Shown: positions 32,693 through 41,094 of the stretch, in pieces
How the letters are laid out: each line of letters begins with the position of its first letter
Position numbering within the stretch: position 1 is the first letter of the stretch
Origin: an uncultured Acidimicrobiales bacterium
GTDB taxonomy: Bacteria; Actinomycetota; Acidimicrobiia; Acidimicrobiales; SZUA-35
NCBI GenBank assembly: GCA_937922045.1
Contig: CAKZXA010000076.1
Coordinates: 29,649-93,648, forward strand
Length of the DNA stretch: 64,000 nt
Reading direction: 5' to 3'
Program-made: the position numbers and the translations under genes
The notes under the pieces: generated by a model
Databases searched by the model: none
Seen by the model: the letters and a program-made list of their open reading frames with translations, nothing else
What the model was told of the DNA's origin: nothing

Positions 32693-33115
32693 TCAGCCCG
32701 CTAGTGCTATCGCTAGAAGGAGGCCACGCATGCTCCAGGCCGCCGTGCGAACCCAATTGGTGCTGATCAATCGCGCCGCGTCTTGAGCGTCGTGTCGTTC
32801 AGCTAGTCGACCATGGAGCGGCACTTGGACCAGAACCGTTGATGTGAGTGCCACGCCCAGAAGGGCGGCGGAGACCCAGGCGTTCCATGCTGGCATCGCG
32901 TCGGGTCGGTCGACAAGAAGGATAAGAGCGCTTACGCCTTCGGCGAGCATTAGTGGCCCAACAACCCAACTGATTCGTCGTTGGTGCTCTGCGGCTGCCA
33001 CGGCCGGTGTGGTAGCAGAGTACGTGGCCAGCATCGGATAATGAACCAGCTGCACCATCCAGATGAGACCAACCATCGCCCAAGTCGCCACGGAACCGAC
33101 GACTAGTGCGGTCAC
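32693..33115 (-). CDS. Four-helix membrane protein, unknown function
   Basis: 140 residues with four hydrophobic spans: about 3-24 (ending MVQLVHYPML), 49-68 (VVGPLMLAEGVSALILLV), 77-97 and 125-139. The first helix's HYPM and the charged loop before helix four resemble small uncharacterised four-helix membrane proteins, but no specific family is claimed. Its start overlaps the stop of the SDR gene upstream (ATGA), so it is the last gene of a three-gene operon (DUF2071-SDR-membrane protein). Confidence 0.65.
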   Translation of the reverse strand: MTALVVGSVATWAMVGLIWMVQLVHYPMLATYSATTPAVAAAEHQRRISWVVGPLMLAEGVSALILLVDRPDAMPAWNAWVSAALLGVALTSTVLVQVPLHGRLAERHDAQDAARLISTNWVRTAAWSMRGLLLAIALAG

Positions 33116-33819
33116 GACTCACCAAACGCCGTGCTCGGCAAATCGGTAGCATCGCCGGCGATGGCATCACAGATCGTGGCGGCAACAGCACTCGGAGTCA
33201 GTCCCCGAGGCATCCTCGGAGCATCGCCCTCGATGGCTCGATCGGCAAGTCCCGTCTCGGTGTGGGGAGGCCGGGCATCGATGACCCGAACCCGGCGACG
33301 ACGCGCCTCTCGGCTAAGCGCCTCATCAAAGGAGCGGACAGCGGCTTTGGAAGCGCCATAGGCGGCCATGCCAGGCACATTCTGTTCGGCAATAACGCCC
33401 GAGATATTGACAATCACACCACCGTCTCCCAGCGCTCCAAGCGCTGCTTGGCCCAACGCGATGGGTATGAAGGTGTTCGTCATGAAAAGTTCCTCCATCG
33501 TGTCGATCGTCAATTCGTCGATAGGACCGAACGCCACCACGCCGATCGCGTTGACCACGACGTCGAGTCGCCCCGCATAGGCGATGGCCTCGTCGATCGC
33601 GGTCTGGCACAAGTCCGGCTCGCGCAGGTCTAGGGCAACGCGATGGCCAGGCGCCTCGAGCGCGTTCAAACGGTCCTGACTACGAGCAACGAGGGTGAGG
33701 GTCGCCCCTCGACGAGCGAGGTCCCGCGCAATAGCGGAACCGAGGCCGCCGGTGGCCCCGGCGATAAGTACTGACAGCCCGTCCAACCTCTGATCGGATC
33801 CGTTTGGTTGATCGGTCAT
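33112..33819 (-). CDS. Short-chain dehydrogenase/reductase (SDR)
   Basis: 235-residue classical SDR with the cofactor motif LIAGATGGLGSAIARDLARRGA (TGxxxGxG-like, residues about 17-38), NAIGVVAFGPID, and the catalytic Ser and YxxxK in NISGVIAEQN and MAAYGASKAAVRSFD near residues 135-160. It oxidises or reduces an unknown alcohol/ketone with NAD(P). ATG 33819 has AAGGAGACCCG just before it. It overlaps the DUF2071-like gene upstream and the membrane protein gene downstream by 4 bases each, so translation is coupled. Confidence 0.88.
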   Translation of the reverse strand: MTDQPNGSDQRLDGLSVLIAGATGGLGSAIARDLARRGATLTLVARSQDRLNALEAPGHRVALDLREPDLCQTAIDEAIAYAGRLDVVVNAIGVVAFGPIDELTIDTMEELFMTNTFIPIALGQAALGALGDGGVIVNISGVIAEQNVPGMAAYGASKAAVRSFDEALSREARRRRVRVIDARPPHTETGLADRAIEGDAPRMPRGLTPSAVAATICDAIAGDATDLPSTAFGES

Positions 33820-34457
33820 CGGGTCTCCTTCTCCGGCACATTCTGGAACCATGCGATCTCCACATCGACTCCCGGTGAATAAAGCGCTCGAGGTGGCCCG
33901 ACCGGGCTCGGAAGACCGGCGGCAGCTATCACGTTCTCGTCGATCTGAATATCTTCGACGTGATGCAACGGCCACCTCGGGTGGCGAACCTGACCGTACA
34001 GCAAGCTACTGCGGCGCTGTGTGATCAGTGCCCACCGGGCCGTCAGAAAATGATCCAAGTCACTCACATCCTCACGAGCTATTGCGTCGCCAACAGTAAA
34101 GCTCATGTCGGCCGACGCCGTTGAGCTGCGAGGCCATCGACGCGTCATTTCGTATCGATGCTGATCGCCGTCGCAACGATGGGTGGCCTGGGCCCAGCAG
34201 TATGGGAGAGCAAAGACCGAACGGGCAACAGCAACAATCGCTGAACGAGGTACGTCGAGAGAGAAGAACCACACTGCACGTCGGCCCAAGGAGTCAACGA
34301 CGTAGGTCCTCACGTTGATCTCGATGAAGGTCCCAAGCCACGGGACGGGCGGCGTCGGTCCGAGTTTCACATCGCGCATCACGAACGGAATCAAACCAAC
34401 CCAGGCGCTCCCGCCGAACGTATCTACCGTCAACCCGGGAGGAAGCCTACGCTGCAC
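33816..34457 (-). CDS. DUF2071-family protein, true start unclear
   Basis: From GTG 34457 it encodes 213 residues with the family pattern RRLPPGLTVDTFGGSAWVGL, then INVRTYVVDSLGRRAVWFFS, and a C-terminal PRALYSPGVDVEIAWF. Family-like sequence continues upstream in the same frame to about 34525 (QQWSELAYFHWPYEPEVVQ, where DUF2071 proteins normally begin), but no ATG, GTG or TTG occurs there before a stop near 34660. The gene may therefore use a rare start, have lost its start, or contain an upstream frameshift. Function of the family is unknown. First gene of the SDR operon. Confidence 0.65.
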   Translation of the reverse strand: MQRRLPPGLTVDTFGGSAWVGLIPFVMRDVKLGPTPPVPWLGTFIEINVRTYVVDSLGRRAVWFFSLDVPRSAIVAVARSVFALPYCWAQATHRCDGDQHRYEMTRRWPRSSTASADMSFTVGDAIAREDVSDLDHFLTARWALITQRRSSLLYGQVRHPRWPLHHVEDIQIDENVIAAAGLPSPVGPPRALYSPGVDVEIAWFQNVPEKETR

Positions 34458-34704
34458 GACCTCAGGCTCATATGGCCAGTGAAAGTAGGCGAGCTCGGAC
34501 CACTGCTGGCGCAGAACGGGCCGGCGGTTTGCTAGAGGCGGATCTTCGACGATGGGCTCGACGATGGAAGACAGGACAAACTCGACAGTCAGTTGATGGA
34601 TGCGTACTTCTACTTCGGGACAAAGGCGGTCGCAAGATGCGATTCGGGCCTATTGCTCATGTGAAATACGCCACCGCTGCGTCGTCGATCCCTACCTCAG
34701 GTAA

Positions 34705-35733
34705 TCAGCCACCTGCATCCAACCGGGGGAAAACCTTCTTCGTGTTCTCCGAGAAGACCTGTCGTTTCGCTTCCTCGTCTAGCGAGGAATTGTCTACATA
34801 GATCTTGGTGTCGTCGTAGTAGTCGCCGGACTCGGGGTCGATACCGCGCACGGCTCCAACCATTTCCGAGGCAAACAGCACGTTCTTCGTTGGCACTACA
34901 TCGAGAAGCAAATCGATCCCCGGCTGGTGATACACGCAGGTGTCGAACCACACGTGGTCGAGGAGGCCTTCGAAGTCCCACCCCTTGTCTTGAGCCATGC
35001 CTTTGAAACGACCCCAGTGATAAGGCACCGCTCCGCCCCCATGCGGAATGATCCATCGCAGATTCGGGAAGTCGGCCATGAAACCTGAGCTGAGTGCCTG
35101 CATAAACGCTGTCGTGTCGGCGCCGAGATAGTGAGACCCGGTCGTGAAGAAGTTGTCGTTGCAAGCTGCCGACACGTGGATCATGCCCGGTACATCCAGC
35201 TCGCACATTTTCTCCCACAAGGGCCACCAGTAGCGATCCCAAAGAGGCGGCCCGGTCCAGAACCCGCCCGACGGATCAGGGTTGACGTTGCAGCCGACAA
35301 AGCCCATCTCGTCGATGCAGCGCTCGAGTTCAGCGACCGAGCTTTCGATCCCGACACCCGGCGATTGAGGCAGCTGACAGACGGGAGCGAAGTTCTCTGG
35401 ATACAGGTCGCAAACCCGACGAATCAGTTCGTTCTGATGTTGCGACCAGAACAGTGAGGTGTGCTCGTTGCCGATGTGATGAGCCATCCAGGAGGCGCGG
35501 GGTGAAAAGATCGTGAGGTCGGCACCGCGTTCTCGTTGAAGGCGCAGCTGATTCGTTTCGATGCTGTCGCGGATCTCGTCGTCGCTAACGAGCATCTGAC
35601 CCTTTTCACCGATGTGAGCCGGGTCGGCCTCGACGGCCGCTTTCTGGGCGTCACGCCAGGCGCCGACGCCTGGTGGGGTCGTCGTGTAGTGGCCATGGCA
35701 ATCGATGATGTGAGACCCAATGATGTGAGACAT
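34705..35733 (-). CDS. ligJ: 4-oxalomesaconate hydratase
   Basis: 342-residue amidohydrolase-fold enzyme that hydrates 4-oxalomesaconate to 4-carboxy-4-hydroxy-2-oxoadipate in protocatechuate 4,5-cleavage. Very characteristic stretches are IIDCHGHYTTTPPGV (metal-binding His pair, residues about 9-22), DLTIFSPRASWMAHHIGNE, CNVNPDPSGGFWTGPPL, IPHGGGAVPYHWGRFKG and FASEMVGAVRGIDPESGDYY. It lies 10 bases downstream of ligC on the minus strand, divergent from the other pathway genes, and so should share the central palindromic operator. Confidence 0.93.
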   Translation of the reverse strand: MSHIIGSHIIDCHGHYTTTPPGVGAWRDAQKAAVEADPAHIGEKGQMLVSDDEIRDSIETNQLRLQRERGADLTIFSPRASWMAHHIGNEHTSLFWSQHQNELIRRVCDLYPENFAPVCQLPQSPGVGIESSVAELERCIDEMGFVGCNVNPDPSGGFWTGPPLWDRYWWPLWEKMCELDVPGMIHVSAACNDNFFTTGSHYLGADTTAFMQALSSGFMADFPNLRWIIPHGGGAVPYHWGRFKGMAQDKGWDFEGLLDHVWFDTCVYHQPGIDLLLDVVPTKNVLFASEMVGAVRGIDPESGDYYDDTKIYVDNSSLDEEAKRQVFSENTKKVFPRLDAGG

Positions 35734-35743
35734 GGTTACCCGA

Positions 35744-36697
35744 TCAGCCCTGGAGCTGTTGTTCGAGGTCGTGGAGCAGCTCGTAACAACCGAGCACCTG
35801 CTGCACCGAGGACTTGGGTTCGCGGCCCTCGCTGATCGCCGCGATGAACTCGCGGTTCTCCAGTTCGATGCCGTTCATCGACACATCGACTTTCGACACG
35901 TCGATCGCTTCATCGCGGCCGTCGGTGAGGTCGTCGTAACGAGCGATGTACGTGCCGGTGTCGCCGATGTAGCGAAAGAACGTACCGAAGGGACCGTCAT
36001 TGTTGAACGACAGCGACAGTGTGAGGATCGAACCACCAGCAGACTTCAGCTGGATCGACATGTCCATAGCGATCCCCAGGTCTGGGTGGTGAGGCCCTTC
36101 GAGAATGTTTGCGGCCACGATTTCTTCGCCAACCTGATAGGCGAAAAGATCGATGGTGTGCGCTGCGTGGTGCCAGAGCAGATGGTCGGTCCATGACCGT
36201 GGCTTACCGAGCGCATTGGTGTTCGTGCGGCGAAAGAAGTACGTCTGGGCATCCATCTGCTGGATGGTGAACTCGCCAGCCTTGATCTTGTTGTGTACCC
36301 ATTGGTGCGATGGATTGAATCGGCGAACATGCCCAACCATTGCGACGAGCCCCGTACGTTCCTGGGCTTCGACGACCGCCTCAGCGTCAGCCAGGCTGTC
36401 GGCGAGCGGAATCTCGATCAGCACGTGCTTCCCAGCCTCCAGGCAAGCGATCGCCTGTTGGGCGTGCATCTGTGTAGGCGTTGCCAGGACGACAGCGTCG
36501 ATCTCGTCAATAGCCAGCACGTCGGACAGCTCGGCGGCGTGGTGCTCGATTCCGTGTTGCGCCGCAAATTCCTTGGTCTCCTCGGCGGTCCGGTCGACAA
36601 CGGCCACAACCTCGGCACCGTCGATAGCCGATATCGCATCGACATGTTTCGCTCCGAACGCTCCGGCACCAGCGAGGGCGATCTTCATCGTTGCCAT
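35744..36697 (-). CDS. ligC: 4-carboxy-2-hydroxymuconate-6-semialdehyde dehydrogenase
   Basis: 317-residue Gfo/Idh/MocA-family dehydrogenase. N-terminal Rossmann motif IALAGAGAFGAKHVDAISAI, then the family's EIPLADSLADAEAVV and RRFNPSHQWVHNKIKAGEF and RSWTDHLLWHHAAHTIDLFA, the last containing the residues that bind the substrate. It oxidises the hemiacetal of the protocatechuate 4,5-cleavage product to 2-pyrone-4,6-dicarboxylate with NAD(P). Start ATG 36697 is picked because AGGAG lies 7 bases upstream; ATG 36703 is too close to it. First gene of the ligC-ligJ operon. Confidence 0.93.
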   Translation of the reverse strand: MATMKIALAGAGAFGAKHVDAISAIDGAEVVAVVDRTAEETKEFAAQHGIEHHAAELSDVLAIDEIDAVVLATPTQMHAQQAIACLEAGKHVLIEIPLADSLADAEAVVEAQERTGLVAMVGHVRRFNPSHQWVHNKIKAGEFTIQQMDAQTYFFRRTNTNALGKPRSWTDHLLWHHAAHTIDLFAYQVGEEIVAANILEGPHHPDLGIAMDMSIQLKSAGGSILTLSLSFNNDGPFGTFFRYIGDTGTYIARYDDLTDGRDEAIDVSKVDVSMNGIELENREFIAAISEGREPKSSVQQVLGCYELLHDLEQQLQG

Positions 36698-36734
36698 GCA
36701 CATGCTCCTGTCTGCGATGATGTGGTGATGTGAG

Positions 36735-36760
36735 GTTAACCATTAGGGCTAATTGTTAAC
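36735..36760. promoter_or_regulatory. 26-bp near-perfect palindromic operator between ligC and ligU
   Basis: Arms GTTAAC (36735-36740) and GTTAAC (36755-36760) flank inner arms ATTAG (36742-36746) and CTAAT (36749-36753); 24 of 26 positions are self-complementary. A further half-site, GTTGACAAT, lies at 36767-36775. TTGACA (36768-36773) and TATACT (36783-36788) resemble promoter boxes, though their 9-base spacing means they are not one promoter. The likely binder is the GntR-type regulator encoded at 38815 (inference). Confidence 0.65.
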
Positions 36761-36827
36761 AGGATCGTTGACAATCGCAGACTATACTCCAGTTGGATTG
36801 ACGACCCATGCCATGGAGGCCCGCACG

Positions 36828-37907
36828 ATGTCGACAGGTGTCCCCTGCATGATCATGCGAGGCGGTTCATCAAAGGGTGCGTACTTCCTCGCTTCAGATC
36901 TTCCCAGCGATCCCTCCGACCGAGACGACATGCTTCTTCGCATCATGGGTTCACCTGATGCCCGTCAGATCGACGGTCTTGGCGGCGCTCACCCCGTCAC
37001 GTCGAAAGTGGCGGTTGTGGCCCCCAGCGCTGATGAGCGGGCCGATGTCGACTACTTGTTTTTGCAGGTGGGGGTAGAGACAGACCAGATTTCTGATCGA
37101 CAGAACTGCGGCAATCTTCTTGCCGGCGTGGCCCCGTTTGCTCTCGAACGCGGGCTTATCGCAGCACAAGATCCTACGAAACGCAGCACGTCGGTTCGTG
37201 TCTTGATGCGCAACACCGACACCGTTGCGACGGCAGTCTTTGGCGTGGCCGATGGGTCGCCCGTCTACGACGGCGCAACCGAGATCTCTGGCGTACCGGG
37301 GGCTTCGGCCCGGATAGACCTCGAATTCGAAGGTCTCGCAGGCAGCAGCTGCGGCCAGCTTCTGCCGACGGGTAACGTCATCGACGAAATCGATGGCGTC
37401 GCATGCACGCTGATCGACAACGGCATGCCGGTCGTCGTCATCGGGGCGAACACTCTCGGCGTTACCGGGTATGAACGCTGCGCTGAGCTCGAAGCCAACG
37501 AGGCGCTGCGGGCACAACTCGAACGCATTCGCCTCGATGCCGGACATCGCATGAACCTAGGCGACGTCACCGACACCACGATTCCCAAGCTGACCCTCGT
37601 CGCCGAAGCCCGTTCTGGCGGGCACCTTTCGACCCGCACATTCATTCCCCACCGATGTCACGAAGCCGTCGGCGTGCTCGGCGCGGTGTCGGTGGCAACA
37701 GCAGCACTCCTGCCAGGCTCTGCGGCCCACAACATCGCTCACTACGACGGGAAAGGGCCCGTCCGGCTCGAACACCCCACCGGTTCGTTCGACGCTGTCG
37801 TCGAGGTTGAAAGAGCATCCGGAAAGATCGACATAACCCGAGCTGGCATCGTCCGCACCGCCCGTAAGCTTATGGATGGTCACGTGTTCCCCCGAACAGG
37901 ACTCTGA
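36828..37907 (+). CDS. ligU: 4-oxalomesaconate tautomerase (PrpF-like isomerase)
   Basis: 359-residue PrpF/LigU-family allylic isomerase. Typical features: CMIMRGGSSKGAYFLASDLP at the N-terminus, DGLGGAHPVTSKVAVV, and DRQNCGNLLAGVAPFALERG with the conserved Cys near residue 90. It converts between oxalomesaconate isomers before hydration by LigJ. ATG 36828 has GGAGG 8 bases upstream and gives the expected N-terminus; ATG 36813 is an alternative. It leads the plus-strand operon, with 2 bases to ligI. Confidence 0.9.
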   Translation: MSTGVPCMIMRGGSSKGAYFLASDLPSDPSDRDDMLLRIMGSPDARQIDGLGGAHPVTSKVAVVAPSADERADVDYLFLQVGVETDQISDRQNCGNLLAGVAPFALERGLIAAQDPTKRSTSVRVLMRNTDTVATAVFGVADGSPVYDGATEISGVPGASARIDLEFEGLAGSSCGQLLPTGNVIDEIDGVACTLIDNGMPVVVIGANTLGVTGYERCAELEANEALRAQLERIRLDAGHRMNLGDVTDTTIPKLTLVAEARSGGHLSTRTFIPHRCHEAVGVLGAVSVATAALLPGSAAHNIAHYDGKGPVRLEHPTGSFDAVVEVERASGKIDITRAGIVRTARKLMDGHVFPRTGL

Positions 37908-37909
37908 CA

Positions 37910-38818
37910 ATGGCGACAACGAACCCACCTCACGACTTCCCGCTTGAACGCACCGTTGCTGGCCCTCGGCCATCGGCCAGTCCGCCGCGAGTCGTCACTC
38001 CCCCGCCGCTGGCATGCGATGCTCATTGTCATGTGTTTGGACCCGCCGACCGGTTTCCGTTCTCGCCAACGCGTAGCTACACGCCCCCCGATTCAGGCAT
38101 CGACGACTTCCTGAAGTTACAAACGACGCTCGGCCTCGAACGAGCGGTCTTCGTGCAGGCGAGCTGTCACGGCAACGACAACGCCGCCATGCTCGATGCC
38201 ATCGAGCGAGGAAACGGACGTTTCGCCGGTGTTGCCATGATCGACGACTCCTACACCGATGCCGACCTACGGCTGCTCGATGCCAACCAGGTAGGCGGCA
38301 TCCGCTTCAACTTTGTTGCTCACCTCGGCGGCGCACCCGACATGGAGCAGTTCTGGCGCCTTGTGCATCGGGTTGCTCCACTCGGCTGGCACATCGTGCT
38401 GCACCTCGACGCCAAAGACTTCGCCACGTATACCCCTGTTCTCGATGCGATGCCTGTTCCTTACGTCATCGACCACATGGCCCGGGTTCCGGCTGTAGAT
38501 GGCATCGACCAGGAACCGTTCCAACGCCTGTTGGAACGCATCTCGAACGACGACCGATGCTGGGTCAAGATTTCCTGCGCCGAGCGGCTCACCGAGGGTC
38601 GCGTCGCTCCGTTTGATGACGTCGTGCCGTTTGCCAAGGAGCTTGTCGACACCGCTCCTGACCGGGTGCTTTGGGGAACCGATTGGCCCCATCCCAACCT
38701 CACCGATATGCCAGACGAAGGCGTTCTGCTCGACCTATTGGCGCGGGTCGTTCCGGATGTAAAAACGCGTGACCGCATCCTCGTCGACAACCCACAACGT
38801 CTCTATACGTTCCGATGA
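37910..38818 (+). CDS. ligI: 2-pyrone-4,6-dicarboxylate lactonase
   Basis: 302-residue amidohydrolase-superfamily lactonase that opens 2-pyrone-4,6-dicarboxylate to 4-oxalomesaconate. Signatures: LACDAHCHVFGPADRFPFSP (metal-site HxH region near residue 37-40), TRSYTPPDS, FVQASCHGND, RFNFVAHLGG, VIDHMARVP and RVLWGTDWPHPNLTDMP near the C-terminus. An N-terminal extension of about 30 residues precedes the domain. Its stop overlaps the GntR start (ATGA). Confidence 0.93.
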   Translation: MATTNPPHDFPLERTVAGPRPSASPPRVVTPPPLACDAHCHVFGPADRFPFSPTRSYTPPDSGIDDFLKLQTTLGLERAVFVQASCHGNDNAAMLDAIERGNGRFAGVAMIDDSYTDADLRLLDANQVGGIRFNFVAHLGGAPDMEQFWRLVHRVAPLGWHIVLHLDAKDFATYTPVLDAMPVPYVIDHMARVPAVDGIDQEPFQRLLERISNDDRCWVKISCAERLTEGRVAPFDDVVPFAKELVDTAPDRVLWGTDWPHPNLTDMPDEGVLLDLLARVVPDVKTRDRILVDNPQRLYTFR

Positions 38819-39456
38819 TCGACACCGTCACCGATGAACTCCGTACCGATATCTTGTCGGGTCGCTTCGAGCCAGGCGACCGGCTCCTCGAGCTCCCGCT
38901 CGCTGAGCACTACGCCTGCGGCCGAGCCGCGGTCCGATCGGCCATCGTCGCTCTGGCCACCGAAGGCCTTGTCGAACGTGAAGCCAATCGCGGAGCATCG
39001 GTGCGGCGCATTTCTGTTGCCGAAGCAATCCAGATCACCCAAGCGCGTTCGGTTCTCGAAGGCCTGATCGCAGCCCAGGCCGCACGCCACTCGACGCCAT
39101 CGGACCACGAGGAGCTCCGTTCTATCATCACCGAGATGGAAGAGTCCGTCGCCGATGACACCGGCCGCGTGTATTCCAATCTCAACGGTCGGCTGCACCG
39201 CCGTCTCCAAGACATGAGTGGGCACGAGATCGCCGCTCAGTTGGTTTCAAACCTGCGCGACCGAGCTGCCCACCACCAGTATCGTCTGTCGGTGATGCCA
39301 GGCCGCTCGAGAGAATCGCTACAACAACACGCCGCCATCGTGGATGCAATCATTGCTGGCGACGAGTTCGCTGCTGCATCGGCCATGCACGATCATCTGC
39401 AGTCGGTTATCGATGTACTTTCCCAATGGCAAGACGCTGGAGGCCGGCACCCATGA
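38815..39456 (+). CDS. GntR-family (FadR/FCD subfamily) transcriptional regulator
   Basis: 213 residues. The N-terminal winged helix reads LRTDILSGRFEPGDRLLELP, then AEHYACGRAAVRSAIVALAT and EGLVEREANRGASVRRIS. The helical FCD ligand domain follows, with metal-binding-type histidines in RLHRRLQDMSGHE and QQHAAIVDAI near residues 125-180. It sits inside the catabolic operon, overlapping ligI and pobA by 4 bases each, so it is likely the pathway's own regulator, binding the palindrome at 36735-36760 and sensing a pathway acid. Activator or repressor cannot be told. Confidence 0.88.
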   Translation: MIDTVTDELRTDILSGRFEPGDRLLELPLAEHYACGRAAVRSAIVALATEGLVEREANRGASVRRISVAEAIQITQARSVLEGLIAAQAARHSTPSDHEELRSIITEMEESVADDTGRVYSNLNGRLHRRLQDMSGHEIAAQLVSNLRDRAAHHQYRLSVMPGRSRESLQQHAAIVDAIIAGDEFAAASAMHDHLQSVIDVLSQWQDAGGRHP

Positions 39457-40619
39457 AAACCCAAGTCGTCATCATTGGGGCAGGCCCGGCTGGCACCTTG
39501 CTCTCGCTCCTACTGAAACGAAATGGCATCGAGTCGGTCGTTATCGAACGCCAGAGCAAGGCGTATGTTCTCGGACGGATCCGAGCCGGTGTCCTCGAGT
39601 CGACGAGCGTCGAGATTCTGAAGGCAGCGGGCGTCGGTGGACGCATCGATAGCCGAGGCCAGGCCCACGATCATGTCGAGATCGCCTGGCGAGGTGAAGA
39701 CGTTCTATCAATCGGTTTTGGTCGGCTCACCGGCAAAAACATGGTCGCCTACGGACAGACGCTGATTCAGGAAGACCTCTACGAGGCTGCTAGCAACGAG
39801 AACATCGGCATCGTCTTCGAGGCGGCTGACGTCGAGATCCACGATCCGGATTCTGGCGCTCCTTTCGTCACCTACAAGGCAGACGGTCAGGCTGGGCGCG
39901 TCGACGCTGACTTCGTGGCTGGCTGCGACGGCCAGCACGGTGTCAGTAGAGCGACGATCCCTAGCAGCGTCAAACGTGAATACGAGAATGCCTACCCGTT
40001 CGGCTGGTTGGGAATTCTGTCGGAGACACCCCCGCTGCCCGGGTTGGTCTATGCCAACCACGAACGCGGTTTTGCGCTGTGTTCACAGCGCAACCCAATG
40101 CTGAGCCGCTACTACGTCCAGTGTCCTGTCGATGACTCTGTCGACGACTGGTCAGACGATCGCTTCTGGAGCGAATTGACAACGCGGCTGCCGCGGTCGG
40201 TGGCCGACAACATCGTGACAGGCCCCTCGATCGAAAAGTCGATAGCACCACTTCGCAGCTACGTGATCGAACCAATGCAACATGGCGCATTGTTCCTCGC
40301 CGGAGACGCGGCCCACATTGTGCCCCCAACCGGGGCCAAAGGGCTCAACCTCGCGATCTCCGATGTGCACTATCTCGCCAAGGCGATGACACAGCATTTC
40401 GCCGGCGACACTGCACCACTAGAAAACTATTCAGCGACGGCGCTTCGCCGTGTCTGGTCGTCGGTGCGGTTCTCGTGGTGGCTCACCACGCTGTTGCATC
40501 GTTTCCCTGATCAGTCCGACTTCGAGCAGCGCGCCCGAGAAGAAGATCTCAACTACCTAACCCAATCCGAGGCCGCGCAAACGGCGTTCGCCGAGCAATA
40601 CGTCGGCCTCGATCTCTAA
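39453..40619 (+). CDS. pobA: 4-hydroxybenzoate 3-monooxygenase
   Basis: 388-residue class A flavoprotein hydroxylase that makes protocatechuate from 4-hydroxybenzoate using NAD(P)H and O2. FAD motif VVIIGAGPAGTLLSLLLKRN at the N-terminus; RIRAGVLESTSVEIL (substrate/NADPH region, residues about 42-57), the DG motif in DFVAGCDGQHGVSR near 155, and the second FAD motif ALFLAGDAAHIVPPTGAKGLN near 283-303. Its ATG overlaps the GntR stop; 40 bases separate it from ligA. It feeds the ring-cleavage enzymes that follow. Confidence 0.93.
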   Translation: MKTQVVIIGAGPAGTLLSLLLKRNGIESVVIERQSKAYVLGRIRAGVLESTSVEILKAAGVGGRIDSRGQAHDHVEIAWRGEDVLSIGFGRLTGKNMVAYGQTLIQEDLYEAASNENIGIVFEAADVEIHDPDSGAPFVTYKADGQAGRVDADFVAGCDGQHGVSRATIPSSVKREYENAYPFGWLGILSETPPLPGLVYANHERGFALCSQRNPMLSRYYVQCPVDDSVDDWSDDRFWSELTTRLPRSVADNIVTGPSIEKSIAPLRSYVIEPMQHGALFLAGDAAHIVPPTGAKGLNLAISDVHYLAKAMTQHFAGDTAPLENYSATALRRVWSSVRFSWWLTTLLHRFPDQSDFEQRAREEDLNYLTQSEAAQTAFAEQYVGLDL

Positions 40620-40659
40620 CCCTCTCGAAGCTTCAACCCTCTCCAAGGAAGCAGAACCA

Positions 40660-41094
40660 ATGGGACTCGACAAGGCATACCTCGACATACCCGGCACCAC
40701 CATGTTCGATACCGATCAGGCGGCCAAGGGATACCACCTCAACCAGTTCGCAATGTCGCTCATGAAGGCCGAGAATCGTGAGCGATTCAAGGCCGACGAG
40801 AACGGCTACCTCGACGAATGGGCCATGACCGACGACCAGAAGCAAGGAGTCCGCGACCGCGACTTCAATCGGCTTCTGAGCCTCGGCGGAAATATCTACT
40901 TCCTGGCCAAGATCGGCGCCACCGACGGAAAGAACTACGTGCAGATCGTGAGCTCCATGACCGAGAACGACGAGCACGCACACAAAGAGATGATGATCAA
41001 CGGGGGTCGAAGCCCCGAAGGCAACCGGTATCTCCACGAATGGGCCGACGAGAACACCGACGAAGCTACCAACGAGAGTAAGGGCGACAACTGA
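40660..41094 (+). CDS. ligA: Protocatechuate 4,5-dioxygenase, alpha (small) subunit
   Basis: 144-residue LigA-type subunit: DIPGTTMFDTDQAAKGYHLN at the N-terminus, then FAMSLMKAENRERFKADENG and YLDEWAMTDDQKQGVRDRDF, with the C-terminal DGKNYVQIVSSMT. It caps the active site of LigB in the heteromeric type II extradiol dioxygenase. Start ATG 40660 has AAGGAAG at about 10 bases. Its stop overlaps the ligB start (TGATGG), typical for stoichiometric subunits. The acidic tail after residue 125 is longer than the core domain needs. Confidence 0.92.
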   Translation: MGLDKAYLDIPGTTMFDTDQAAKGYHLNQFAMSLMKAENRERFKADENGYLDEWAMTDDQKQGVRDRDFNRLLSLGGNIYFLAKIGATDGKNYVQIVSSMTENDEHAHKEMMINGGRSPEGNRYLHEWADENTDEATNESKGDN

